Notes: generated from the sequence alone by a model not told the origin. A stretch of DNA of 35,831 bases from a bacterium (GCA_018699495.1 JABIQV010000005.1:1-35831), one strand, 5' to 3'; counted from the first letter of the stretch, positions 16,606 to 25,586 are shown. Numbers and translations are program-made.

Positions 16606-18126
16606 TTAGCTCCTTAATACTGAATCGAGAGGCGATATTTTTCTTGCCAAATAAATTGGATATATAGATGAAAGGCATACGATTAGGCCTAATTGAAGTA
16701 CGCAAAGACTAACGCTTATTAAATCTAGACTGGGGGAGAATGTGTCGCCACCATATAGAATTTGTAGCATTTCATGGGTTGTCGATAAATTTAGAAGTCT
16801 ACATCCAATGATTGTGATGGAACCTATAAGAATTCCTAATCCACCGAAAACAAAGGAAAGGAGTCCCGTTTCTGCTAAAAACATCGTTTGTATGAATCTT
16901 TTTTTTGTGCCGATTGCTCGCATCATTCCAATTTCAGGGATTCGTTCCATTGTTGCCATACTTAACGTGTTCATTATTATGATAATGGCGACGATGAAGA
17001 TGAAAAGTACAAATAAAAAAAGTGCGCCTTTCATAAGCATCGCAATTTGACCGAACATTCCGATTGCTTCATTCCATGAAATGGCTTGTAATGGGATTTT
17101 TTTCTCTTTAAGTAACGTGTTTATTTTAGTAATTGTTTTATGTAAATTTAAGTCTTTTTTTAGTTTTACAAAGATAATATTATACGTTCCTAATTCTTCT
17201 GTCAGTGGTGAAGGGGCGATGTTTTTTATTTTTGTTAAATCGTTTTTAATTTCTGTAGTAGATTCATTAATTGTTTCAAATGAATCGTTAAATAATGTGT
17301 CTATAGATTCTAAATCAGAAGTCATTAAGTTTTTATTTTTTTTGCTTATATAAACGGTATTATTGGATGATTCAAAATAGCCCATACATTCTCTAAATGA
17401 ACTCATATCTACAATACAATAAAAGCCCAGGATACTATTTAATTCTTTAAATTTTACGATTCCTATGACGTCCGTTAAGATATCTAGGCTCGCATTTTTA
17501 CTGCTGAGCCCCATATATACAATCGAGTTTTTAATTTGTAAGGAGGTTCCATTTTTTTGTACTTTTTCGGGGGCAGTTGTTATGTCAAAAGGCGTATTTA
17601 TGGGAACGGTCCATGAATCTGTAAAGTCAAAATACCAGTCTCTCATTCGTGTTGAGACAAGAACCCCCCGTTGATCTTTCTTAAGTAAGGACCCTTTTTC
17701 AATGATTAAATTATTATTAAAAAATTTCGAATATGATTCAATGTCGACGCCTAACAAATATTGGTCTAATGGATTACCGTTTTCGTTAAGGACCCAAACG
17801 TAGCCTGCTCCAGCAGGTAAAATTTTGTCTATTGAAGAGATGGTTAGGATTTTGGGTTTTAATTCGGAATAGTTAGTAATTGGTTTTAATGTATGTCCGG
17901 TCATACTCGCTAGAACTGTTTTTTCTATTTGTTTATCTGAAACGAGAACAAGATCTCCTGAAAAGTTGTTGACTATGTTTTCTTGCAGGCCTGTGTTCAG
18001 TCCATTTATGACGCCATTTCCTATTGTCATGATGAAGGTGCCTAAACATAATATTAATCCAATAACCAAGGATTTTCCTTTATGCCTAAATAGGTTTCTC
18101 CATGCGATTTTTAGTTCAATTGGCAT
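16606..18126 (-). CDS. MacB/LolE-type ABC transporter permease 2
   Basis: A second FtsX/MacB-fold permease of 506 aa, similar in layout to the one downstream: MPIELKIAWRNLFRHKGKSLVIG at the N-terminus, periplasmic domain, and a C-terminal trio of membrane segments with EIGMMRAIGTKKRFIQ, ending ARKISPLDSVLRS. I chose ATG 18126 over the tracked 18165, since this gives the usual family N-terminus and an 11-base overlap with the ATPase gene, a common coupling arrangement. The longer start would add 13 residues without a ribosome-binding site. It probably pairs with permease 1 as a heterodimer. Confidence 0.93.
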   Translation of the reverse strand: MPIELKIAWRNLFRHKGKSLVIGLILCLGTFIMTIGNGVINGLNTGLQENIVNNFSGDLVLVSDKQIEKTVLASMTGHTLKPITNYSELKPKILTISSIDKILPAGAGYVWVLNENGNPLDQYLLGVDIESYSKFFNNNLIIEKGSLLKKDQRGVLVSTRMRDWYFDFTDSWTVPINTPFDITTAPEKVQKNGTSLQIKNSIVYMGLSSKNASLDILTDVIGIVKFKELNSILGFYCIVDMSSFRECMGYFESSNNTVYISKKNKNLMTSDLESIDTLFNDSFETINESTTEIKNDLTKIKNIAPSPLTEELGTYNIIFVKLKKDLNLHKTITKINTLLKEKKIPLQAISWNEAIGMFGQIAMLMKGALFLFVLFIFIVAIIIIMNTLSMATMERIPEIGMMRAIGTKKRFIQTMFLAETGLLSFVFGGLGILIGSITIIGCRLLNLSTTHEMLQILYGGDTFSPSLDLISVSLCVLQLGLIVCLSSIYPIYLARKISPLDSVLRS

Positions 18127-18793
18127 CAATTTGGCCGTCTCGTATCGTGATGGACGAATCGGCATATTTAAGGATTTCTGGATCGTGTGTAGAGAATAAG
18201 AACGTTGTTTTTCTAGTTTTATTTAAATTTTTCATCAGTGTTAGAATGACAGATCCTGTTTCTGAGTCTAAATTTGCGGTTGGCTCGTCTGCAAGAACAA
18301 TTTCTGGGTTAGTTACTAAGGCTCGGGCTATTGCTACTCTTTGACGTTGACCTCCAGAAAGTTCAGGAGGACGATGATTTTTTTGGTCTGTTATTTGGAC
18401 TGCTTCCATCATATCCAATGCTTTCATTCTAATTTCTTTTTTGGAGTACTTATTCATTAAGAGCAGTGGAAATTCTATGTTTTCTAAAACGTTTAAAACA
18501 GGAATTAAGTGAAAGGATTGAAATATGAATCCAATGTTAAAAAGGCGAAGTTCGGTTAGTTGATTGTCTGTTAAGGAATCTATTTGATTACCGTGTATTT
18601 GAACCGATCCTGAATTTGATTTGTCGATACACCCTATTATATTTAGTAGTGTCGTTTTCCCACTTCCTGAAGGACCAACAATTGCAGAAAAGGACCCTTT
18701 TTCGATGGTTAAGTTAATGTTTTTTAGAGCATGAACAACAGTTGTACCTAAATAATAGTCTTTGTTTATATTTTTAAGTTCAACGATAGCCAT
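18116..18793 (-). CDS. ABC transporter ATP-binding protein (LolD/MacB type)
   Basis: A 225-aa cytoplasmic ATPase of the LolD/MacB group that powers the two permeases. Visible: Walker A GPSGSGKTT, signature LSGGQRQRVAIARAL, Walker B EIVLADEPTANLDSETG, and the D-loop. I take ATG 18793 (MAIVELKNI), as GGAG lies seven bases upstream. The tracked ATG 18808 would contain that ribosome-binding site. It heads the five-gene operon, behind a 142-base leader region in which I saw no clear promoter. Confidence 0.95.
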   Translation of the reverse strand: MAIVELKNINKDYYLGTTVVHALKNINLTIEKGSFSAIVGPSGSGKTTLLNIIGCIDKSNSGSVQIHGNQIDSLTDNQLTELRLFNIGFIFQSFHLIPVLNVLENIEFPLLLMNKYSKKEIRMKALDMMEAVQITDQKNHRPPELSGGQRQRVAIARALVTNPEIVLADEPTANLDSETGSVILTLMKNLNKTRKTTFLFSTHDPEILKYADSSITIRDGQIDAN

Positions 18794-18950
18794 TGTTGGT
18801 CTCCTCATTTAGCGATAACCCAATAATAATAGAGTAGAGGTGTGGATTTACGCGGTTACTTTTTTTAGTTTATGTAACACACCTATTTTATAGCTACTTT
18901 GGTAAATATTAAAGCTCGAGAATTTAGAATCAATAAACGGTTTGTATAAG

Positions 18951-19979
18951 TTAAACTAATATTTCATCTTTAATTGGGTGGGATGTTTGAACTTTTTCTA
19001 ATGAAAGGTAAGGAATTATTTTACTTTGGATGCTTTCTCTTTCAATTTTTTCGATTATCATTGATTTTTTTCGTATTCCGTATGTGAACAGTATTTGAGG
19101 TGTGTTTGTTAATGAAAATTTTGTTTGTATGTCGGTGGATGAGTCTTTGTTAAGTAATGGAGCACCATAAAGGCAGGTAGCTATGTTTTGATCCGACAAA
19201 TGAAGTAATATACTTTGTAGGTCTTGCCCCGTTTGAACTAAGCTTTTTATATCTGATTTAGAAGATAATATGATAATACCGTCAGCCGTTAAAATGTCCG
19301 GGTATTTTGTTTTTGCAATTAGTTTTCCTATTGATTGATTCGACGAAAGGATAGGAATCAAATTTGATGTAAAAACGGGGATATTTAGTGCTGAAATTGG
19401 AACTCCTTTTTTGGCTGATGAAAGAATAGATGGGAACATTTTATTTAATGTTTTTTTGAACAGTTTTTCATTAGAACTTGTATTCATTCCTTTTTTTGCG
19501 TGTTTTTCAATAAGTTTAAATGATGATTTTTCTTTTAAAATTTTAATTTCTGAGTCAATTTTTCTTCCAAAAATTATTTTTTCAGTACTTAATATGGGTT
19601 TCTCAATGACTTGTGGTAAATATTTATTTCTATAATTTTGTCTTTTTTTCATAAGTTGAATCAATTTGTTATAGCTGTGTTCATTTGTGACGTGTTGTGA
19701 ATCCAGATTTACCGTTATTTTTGCAATGTTTGGGTACTGATTTTGATACTCTATCGTTATGAATCGTTTGCAGCTTGTTAGCAGCAGTATGACGTTTTGT
19801 ATAAAGCACCCGATGCTTATTAATTGAAAAGAATTGCTTGGGTCAAGATCATTTAAATCTAATTTAGTGTCTGCACTTATTAAAATTGTATTGTCGTGAA
19901 AGGCTAATTTCCATGGTTGCGTATTGTAATAGGATGGCGATAAATTTGCGTATTCAAGCAGTTCGAATAAATTAAACAT
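18951..19979 (-). CDS. Acg-like nitroreductase-family protein
   Basis: A 342-aa protein of the divergent nitroreductase group that includes mycobacterial Acg (Rv2032). The N-terminal SPSYYNTQPWKLAFHDNTILISAD matches the Acg-type NTQPW motif with the strand that follows. It also has LTADGIIILSS and a C-terminal QNIATCLYGAPLL segment, where canonical members use a GLxxxP-like loop. Acg proteins bind FMN but are poor reductases and often lack the usual lid, so activity is uncertain. Its start has AGGAG upstream, 24 bases after the acyltransferase-like gene. It ends the three-gene operon and shares the nitroreductase fold with the C-terminal half of the 754-aa protein, so the two may form a heterodimer (inference). 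Confidence 0.8.
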   Translation of the reverse strand: MFNLFELLEYANLSPSYYNTQPWKLAFHDNTILISADTKLDLNDLDPSNSFQLISIGCFIQNVILLLTSCKRFITIEYQNQYPNIAKITVNLDSQHVTNEHSYNKLIQLMKKRQNYRNKYLPQVIEKPILSTEKIIFGRKIDSEIKILKEKSSFKLIEKHAKKGMNTSSNEKLFKKTLNKMFPSILSSAKKGVPISALNIPVFTSNLIPILSSNQSIGKLIAKTKYPDILTADGIIILSSKSDIKSLVQTGQDLQSILLHLSDQNIATCLYGAPLLNKDSSTDIQTKFSLTNTPQILFTYGIRKKSMIIEKIERESIQSKIIPYLSLEKVQTSHPIKDEILV

Positions 19980-20003
19980 TGGTACTCCTTTTAGTCAATT
20001 TTT

Positions 20004-20678
20004 TTAACATATGATACATGGCAAGGTTGTGTCTTTAATTTTAGATGGGATATCTTTATCGTAATCAATATAATGTATTTCCATGGGAAATTTTTTGGAT
20101 ACGTATTTACTGTGACAAAAATAGTAAGGAAAGTGTTTTAAAAAATGTGTTTTTATTCCTGATGAATGAAAAAAGGCCTTTAAAACGGATCGTTTGCTAC
20201 AAATCAATACAATTTTTTTTGAATCTGTTTTCTTAAATTTTAAAAATTGACTATTTAAGGTCGATTTAACTAAGTTAAGTCCTATTTGTCGAGAATTAAT
20301 AAAGCTTTCGTTTACCACAAGTTTTGTTAACTCTCTGATTTCGAAATTAGAGGTGAGGTCGATTTTTTGGTTGATTTCTTCAAAACTTATATTTCCGTAT
20401 TCTAAGGCATAGCTATTTTCTAGGTAAGCGCCAATAGACCCAATAACTTGTCCATTTGATTTTGCCATCAAAAGGTTGTCTGGGAACCGTTCGATGGGAT
20501 CCTTTGAAATCGGAAGTTGGTTTATTAACGTCACTCCATATTTTTTATAATAAATGGAAGCCATTAACTCTTGGCAGCGTTTTCTTTCTGAGTCATTTTT
20601 AACAATTTCTAGCGTATGGCTAGACGCAAACTTGGTATTTGTATCGTTTAATTTTTTAATTAATGTTTTGCTAATCAT
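20004..20678 (-). CDS. FeeM/autoinducer-synthase-like GNAT acyltransferase
   Basis: A 224-aa protein resembling the N-acyl amino acid synthase (FeeM) and acyl-homoserine-lactone-synthase branch of the GNAT fold. Visible: an N-terminal strand-helix pair (LEIVKNDSERKRCQELMASIYYKKYG), RFPDNLLMAKSNGQVIGSIGAYLE (beta 2-4), and FEIRELTKLVVNESF, where a conserved Glu/Arg strand leads into the helix that in GNATs binds the acyl carrier's pantetheine. These enzymes use acyl-ACP. The true start is ATG 20678, giving an ATGA overlap with the 754-aa gene, and not the tracked TTG at 20690. Product and acyl donor are unknown. Family placement is by pattern, so moderate confidence. Confidence 0.68.
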   Translation of the reverse strand: MISKTLIKKLNDTNTKFASSHTLEIVKNDSERKRCQELMASIYYKKYGVTLINQLPISKDPIERFPDNLLMAKSNGQVIGSIGAYLENSYALEYGNISFEEINQKIDLTSNFEIRELTKLVVNESFINSRQIGLNLVKSTLNSQFLKFKKTDSKKIVLICSKRSVLKAFFHSSGIKTHFLKHFPYYFCHSKYVSKKFPMEIHYIDYDKDIPSKIKDTTLPCIIC

Positions 20679-22939
20679 AAAAACTGACAAACTTTCTCAA
20701 CAGGTCGTTTTAGGGATGCAATGGGTTCTGTCTCTGAATAAAATAGTCGAAACAATAGAATGAGTCCGTTATCGGGCGAATGTGGAATAATAGATGTGAA
20801 TTTTTTTTGTAGTAAAATTAACTCTTTTTTAAGCCAGTTAGGTAGTGTTTCCGGTTTCAGGTAAAGGCGAGTTAATAAATAGCAGATACTTGTCATCGGC
20901 TGTAAACTAAGACCTTCTTTACTTGCCGTTAACCATAGTTTTTCAAGAGCTTGCCCACCATGAAAGAAACTTAACGGGTTATTTTTGTCAGTTAGTATAC
21001 ATCCGATGGCCGGGCTTTTTTCGATTTGTTTTAAGGAAAAGTTTTCAATTCCTTTTCCACCGTTAACTTTTTTTAGAAGTTCGACGACGGACCAGTTTTT
21101 CGATAATTTTAACCCGGCCAAATCTAAGTTTGATAAATAGAGAGTCTCGATATCTATGCCATCTCTCGATTTACCAACTTCTTCTTCATTCCATCTAATT
21201 TCGTTGTACATTTCTTCGTGACATTGTTTGTGAAAGAATCTGCATTTTTCTGATTTAGCAAAAATAGTTGAAAGGTCAGAAATATCTGACGATGAGGTTT
21301 TAAATATTATATTTGTACCAGGTAGATGGTCACAGGCGGATGCAAGCTTTGAAAATGTAGCTGTTTGTATTTTCTGATTTAACGCTTTTTTACGATTTGT
21401 TTTTCGTTTAAATATTTCTTCAAATAAATCTGGCATTTCAGGCGTTAAGTCTAATTTTTTCGTTTGCTTGAAAATGGCGACACATGGAAATGCATCTGGA
21501 TAAATTGTTTCAAAGGTCATTTCATTTTTTCTTGCAGCTATTAGAAAGTTTTCGGAGGCGGCACCAAGTGCGAGATGAGAGGCTAAGTAATTAACGTCTA
21601 AAAATATACCCGCTCTAGATTTATCAATAAAAAGAAAAACTAAGTTATCGTGAATGATCCATTTCCATGGCTGAATATTCCCTCCAGAGGGGGCTTGGTT
21701 TGCACAATTAATACAGTCTGATATTTTTGATTTTATAATTGGAACGGTTGTTGATATTTTTTGCTCAATTATTATATTTTTCGCATATTCGAGTTCAGGT
21801 TTATCAGTTAGGTTATCTTCAGATGGATTAGACTTGATTGGTGGGGTAAATGATTTTTCTGTTAAACGGGGCTGGTTTTTGTCTAATTCTTTATCTATAT
21901 CAAAATAATAACGCCCAGATGGAGTAGGTGTAGATAATAGAAGTCTTCTTGATACGTGGGTAGTAATTCCCGCTCCATTAGAAACCGAAGATGCAAGTTG
22001 AGGCCAAGAATTTATGCTTTGTTCAATTTCTAGCATACTTGATTTTAATCGGTCAGAAGCGTCATTGATTCCAAGAATATCTAAAACTAAGGGGATTTTT
22101 TCTTCATTGCTTAGGTTTTTTAAATTGGTTTTAGTTTCTAAGTTAGTAAGCCCGTGAAATAAGGGTCGGTGGGGCTCTAAGTCGAATCGTTCGATATCTA
22201 AAAGTTCTCTGTCTGTTGTATGCATAATTACTGGAATATTTAAGGCTTTACATTTTTTTCTAATTTCTATTTTTGTTTCAAAACAGTCACATTCTTCTAT
22301 GAGTAGGTCTAGTTGAGATGTTTTTGTAAGAAATTTGGAGTAGTTTTGGCTATCTACCCCTTTGTCGAAAATGGTTAGTTTTAAAAATGGGTCAATTTCA
22401 AGTATTTCTCGGGCCGTTAACACAGCTTTATTCATACCGATATTTTTTACGTTTGTTCTAATTCTATTTAAATTTGAGAGTTCAATTGAATCGAAGTCAG
22501 CGAGTCTGATTTCACCGCAAATTCGTTCTTGAGCGATGGTTAATGCGATTGCATGCCCTACGGAAAGTCCTATAATCCCTATTTTTTTAGCTTTTAACTC
22601 GAGTTGTTCTTCTTCTGAAATTTTGTACATATTTCTCGCGGTTCTCAATTTAACAAATTTATTTTCGTCTAGAAGATGTACGAGGTGATTGTTCCACGGA
22701 TAAAACACCCAAACGCCAATATTATTTTTATTGGAGATGTCAAAATAGTTTTTTATGGAGTTTTGAATAATTTTATCGGATGTTTCGTTTGGAATGAGAA
22801 GTTTTGTGTATTCGACTAATTGACTATCAATTTCATCAAATATTTGAATGTTAGGGGCGGTTTTTAAAAGAGCGAGTTTATTAGCGTTTGTTGGATTAAG
22901 AGGGTCCAATATGTCTACTTGAAATGTGTGTCTTTCCAT
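20675..22939 (-). CDS. E1/ThiF-nitroreductase fusion (Rv1355c-like)
   Basis: A 754-aa two-domain enzyme. Residues about 60-330 contain a ThiF/E1-like adenylation domain: KKIGIIGLSVGHAIALTIA (nucleotide loop, GLSVGH instead of GxGGLG), GEIRLADFDSIELSNLNRIR (acidic pair and Arg residues typical of E1), and DLLIEECDCFETK. Residues about 400-754 are a nitroreductase-fold domain opening with APSGGNIQPWKW, followed by LASHLALGAASENFLIAA. The order and length match the family annotated as Rv1355c family protein. E1-like domains adenylate a carboxylate such as a protein C-terminus, and nitroreductase domains oxidise or reduce with FMN. The substrate is unknown and no ubiquitin-like or ThiS-like partner is in the window. 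It heads an operon with an acyltransferase and another nitroreductase. Confidence 0.85.
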   Translation of the reverse strand: MERHTFQVDILDPLNPTNANKLALLKTAPNIQIFDEIDSQLVEYTKLLIPNETSDKIIQNSIKNYFDISNKNNIGVWVFYPWNNHLVHLLDENKFVKLRTARNMYKISEEEQLELKAKKIGIIGLSVGHAIALTIAQERICGEIRLADFDSIELSNLNRIRTNVKNIGMNKAVLTAREILEIDPFLKLTIFDKGVDSQNYSKFLTKTSQLDLLIEECDCFETKIEIRKKCKALNIPVIMHTTDRELLDIERFDLEPHRPLFHGLTNLETKTNLKNLSNEEKIPLVLDILGINDASDRLKSSMLEIEQSINSWPQLASSVSNGAGITTHVSRRLLLSTPTPSGRYYFDIDKELDKNQPRLTEKSFTPPIKSNPSEDNLTDKPELEYAKNIIIEQKISTTVPIIKSKISDCINCANQAPSGGNIQPWKWIIHDNLVFLFIDKSRAGIFLDVNYLASHLALGAASENFLIAARKNEMTFETIYPDAFPCVAIFKQTKKLDLTPEMPDLFEEIFKRKTNRKKALNQKIQTATFSKLASACDHLPGTNIIFKTSSSDISDLSTIFAKSEKCRFFHKQCHEEMYNEIRWNEEEVGKSRDGIDIETLYLSNLDLAGLKLSKNWSVVELLKKVNGGKGIENFSLKQIEKSPAIGCILTDKNNPLSFFHGGQALEKLWLTASKEGLSLQPMTSICYLLTRLYLKPETLPNWLKKELILLQKKFTSIIPHSPDNGLILLFRLFYSETEPIASLKRPVEKVCQFL

Positions 22940-22962
22940 TCGTAAATTTGCCTTATTTTATT

Positions 22963-22982
22963 ATTTGAAAGATATTTCAAAT
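22963..22982. promoter_or_regulatory. Inverted repeat, candidate operator
   Basis: ATTTGAAA-GATA-TTTCAAAT has perfect 8-base arms around a 4-base centre. It lies 24-43 bases upstream of the E1-nitroreductase start in the divergent region shared with the SpoIIE gene. The placement and symmetry fit a dimeric repressor or activator site, but no regulator is identified. Confidence 0.5.
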
Positions 22983-23170
22983 TTTGATTTATAATGCAAC
23001 TAAATTAATAGGGAGCATTATAAAATTTTGTAATTGAATAAAACTTAATTATATTTTTAATTTTAAGGGAACGCCTTACTAAGATTATAAACTTTATTTA
23101 GATTAAATCAAGTGTTTTAAAAATGTGTTAGCAGGAATAAATTTATATGGTTTCTGAAATTGGAATGCAG

Positions 23171-23176
23171 TATAAT
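23171..23176 (+). promoter_or_regulatory. Possible -10 box of the SpoIIE-type phosphatase gene
   Basis: A perfect TATAAT lies 44 bases before the start codon at 23221. The sequence 15-18 bases upstream (ATGGTTTCT region) is a poor -35, so the box may depend on an activator or be chance in this AT-rich stretch. Confidence 0.35.
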
Positions 23177-23220
23177 TAGATTTGATACCAAGTTTCTTAT
23201 TAGCAATAAAAATATAACAT

Positions 23221-24618
23221 ATGAATACAATTACAAATCTTTTGATGCTGTATGGTGGTATTTTATTAATAAATACTATTATTTCAATTTTCCTTTGGAT
23301 AAATGATAAATCTAAAACAAGTTTTTATAAAATTATGTTTTATATTTGGTTTTCAAGCGTTGTCGCGTTTGTTTTTCAAGGAATATTACAGCAAAATGAT
23401 CTTGCGATTGTTTCGGGGTTTTCATTTACCCTATTTACTGTTTTTTCGTTAGTTTTTTTATTTCAGGATATTTATTCCTTTCGAGTGCCTATCAAGAGGT
23501 TAGTCGGCTTTTTCGTATTGTCTTATGGAACAACGCTTTTCCTTTTGATAAATGGCGTTGAATTTGTTTATGCTGTTCTTCCCTTATCATTTAGTATAGC
23601 TTTACCGTTACTTGTTACGGCTTACCATGGTTTTTTTAAACAGTGGAATGACCTTACTTTTCCCGGAAAAGGGTATATATGGGTAGCTGTAATGTTCTCT
23701 ATTCATATTTTAGATTTTCCGTTTCTTCGAAAGGTTGAATCGGCAGCTACTCTTGGTTTTTTAATTGCTATTCTCATTGTGTTTGGTTTTTCTATTTTTG
23801 CGCCTGCAATGGTAATAGAAATTCTTGCAAAACGACAAACTCGGATTGTCGCGGAAATTGATGTTGCGAAGAAAATTCAGACCGAAATTTTGCCTAAAGA
23901 TCCGCATGTTCCAGGAATGGATCTTACTTGTTTTATGAGACCTGCGGATGAAGTGGGCGGCGATTATTACGATATATATTCTGTAGATGACAAGACGTGG
24001 TTGTTTCTAGGCGATGTTACCGGGCATGGACTTGGGTCTGGACTTGTTATGTTTATGGCTCAAAGTATTATTACGTCTATTTTAGAAACTAACCCGGCGA
24101 TAACACCTATGGAATTGAATCTTTTGTTCAATCAAATATTGTTTAACAATTTGGAGCGACTGAATGAAAAACGCCCCATGGCATTAATATCGTTGTGTTT
24201 CGGAAAGGAGAATTCAGTATCTCTTAGTGGTAATCATGATCTCATTTTTGTATATCGCTATAAAACTAAATTGATAGAAAAATTAGCTCTTTATCAGTTC
24301 CCGATGGGGTTGGGGTTTACAGATATATTTGATAAATCTGACATTAAAAATGAATTATTAAGTTTGGAAGATGGCGATATTTTATTTTTGGGTACGGATG
24401 GTATTACAGAAGCGGCGAAGCATGGGGATGTTAATTTGGGAATGTTTGGTGAAGATCTTTTAGAAAAATGGTTAAAAGAAAACTGCGAAAAAACTGTTGA
24501 TGAAATGAAAAAATCATTGTTAGAAACATTGGATGATTATACCTCTGGAAAATATTTTGATGATATTACGTTTGTAATTGCACGTTTAGATTCTAAAAAA
24601 TTGGGTAAAATTATTTAA
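23221..24618 (+). CDS. Membrane SpoIIE/PP2C-type serine phosphatase
   Basis: A 465-aa protein with about seven hydrophobic segments in residues 1-205 and a cytoplasmic SpoIIE/RsbU-type PP2C domain after them. Catalytic-domain motifs are VAKKIQTEILP, ADEVGGDYYDIY (metal Asp), WLFLGDVTGHGLGSGLVMFMAQSI (metal Asp), ILFLGTDGITEA and FDDITFVIARL (final metal Asp). Family role: removing phosphate from a STAS-domain antagonist in partner switching. The likely target is the STAS protein two genes downstream. The 7TM-like N-terminal half may sense a membrane signal. Start ATG 23221 has no clear Shine-Dalgarno sequence. The next gene begins two bases after its stop. Confidence 0.92.
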   Translation: MNTITNLLMLYGGILLINTIISIFLWINDKSKTSFYKIMFYIWFSSVVAFVFQGILQQNDLAIVSGFSFTLFTVFSLVFLFQDIYSFRVPIKRLVGFFVLSYGTTLFLLINGVEFVYAVLPLSFSIALPLLVTAYHGFFKQWNDLTFPGKGYIWVAVMFSIHILDFPFLRKVESAATLGFLIAILIVFGFSIFAPAMVIEILAKRQTRIVAEIDVAKKIQTEILPKDPHVPGMDLTCFMRPADEVGGDYYDIYSVDDKTWLFLGDVTGHGLGSGLVMFMAQSIITSILETNPAITPMELNLLFNQILFNNLERLNEKRPMALISLCFGKENSVSLSGNHDLIFVYRYKTKLIEKLALYQFPMGLGFTDIFDKSDIKNELLSLEDGDILFLGTDGITEAAKHGDVNLGMFGEDLLEKWLKENCEKTVDEMKKSLLETLDDYTSGKYFDDITFVIARLDSKKLGKII

Positions 24619-24620
24619 AG

Positions 24621-25229
24621 ATGGATACCAGTGTATTTAAAATTAATCAGTTAAGCTCTGAACATTTATTTTCGGATTCTCAACAATCTTGGTTTTTTGG
24701 CAATTATATTACATTAGAAGAAGATGAAATAATATTTTCTGAATGTCATTTAAAATTTTTGCCACTTCATTTGATATCCAAATGGTCTAGATGTGGGTTG
24801 ACTGCCGAATATCTATCAAAATATATAGCATTGAATTCAGAAAAAGGTAGTGAGGTCGAAAATGTTGCGGCTACAGTAATTAATGAATTGATAGAAAATG
24901 CAGTCAAGTTTTCATTTGATAAGTCGGAATCAATATTAGTCTCCATGTATCAAACGGGGACTGCTGTGTTAGTCAGAATAGAGAATGTAGCTGACTACGA
25001 CTCAGTCAAAAAATTTGTAAAATTTTTGGAGGAAATTGACTTAACGGATATAGAAGAAACCATAGTTAAGCGAATCGAAAAGAGTGCAACGTCGGATGGA
25101 GATGTATCTGGGTTGGGGATTCTCTCTATTATTAATGATAGTGATGTTACGTTTGGAATAAAAATTTGTTCTGATTCTGTTGAAGATAAAACGTTTTCAG
25201 TGGATATAAAAATACTATTTAAAATTTAG
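24621..25229 (+). CDS. GHKL-like switch protein A (Slr1658/DUF6272-like)
   Basis: A 202-aa protein with a degenerate histidine-kinase-like ATPase pattern: VINELIENAVKFSFD resembles the N-box (NELxxNAxK) and DVSGLGILSIINDSD a G-box. It resembles the Slr1658-type regulator family (DUF6272), which I know as a partner of SpoIIE-type phosphatases and STAS proteins. It is a clear paralogue of the gene at 25610: both share HLISKWSRCGLTAEYLS-type openings and the N- and G-boxes. By analogy with RsbW or SpoIIAB it may be an anti-factor and kinase, but the boxes deviate from active kinases. It sits between the phosphatase and the STAS gene in one operon. Confidence 0.75.
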   Translation: MDTSVFKINQLSSEHLFSDSQQSWFFGNYITLEEDEIIFSECHLKFLPLHLISKWSRCGLTAEYLSKYIALNSEKGSEVENVAATVINELIENAVKFSFDKSESILVSMYQTGTAVLVRIENVADYDSVKKFVKFLEEIDLTDIEETIVKRIEKSATSDGDVSGLGILSIINDSDVTFGIKICSDSVEDKTFSVDIKILFKI

Positions 25230-25247
25230 GGAAGATGGAGAGTTTTG

Positions 25248-25586
25248 ATGTTTAATAAAGATTATCAGATAGTGGATGCAAGTAATGGTGTTATTTGTTT
25301 AACCGGTGTTTTAAGGTTGCCCTCACCAGGTGCTTATGATGCTCCTTTTGCACCGATATATAAAAAAATTCAAAGCGAGGAGTTTTCCACTTTTGTTTTA
25401 GATGTAACAGATCTCGTTTTTTTAAATAGCGCAGGATTAACAGCTTTGGCACAGTTGATAATCTATTGTAGAGAACACACTATTCCTTTAACTTTGAAAG
25501 GAAAGAAAGGTGTTCCTTGGCATGAAAAAAGCATATCAAGGTCATTGGCTCGTTTATGGAAAGAAATGATTGTGGAGCTTGTTTAA
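25248..25586 (+). CDS. STAS-domain antagonist (Slr1659-like)
   Basis: A 112-aa STAS-domain protein with TFVLDVTDLVFLNSAGLTALAQLI, the anti-sigma-antagonist signature. Ser61 in LNSAGL aligns with the phosphorylated Ser58 of SpoIIAA, so it may be phosphorylated by a GHKL partner and dephosphorylated by the SpoIIE phosphatase of the same operon. It is slightly longer than RsbV types and resembles the Slr1659 family. I use ATG 25248 rather than the tracked TTG 25245, as GGAG lies seven bases before it. Confidence 0.85.
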   Translation: MFNKDYQIVDASNGVICLTGVLRLPSPGAYDAPFAPIYKKIQSEEFSTFVLDVTDLVFLNSAGLTALAQLIIYCREHTIPLTLKGKKGVPWHEKSISRSLARLWKEMIVELV

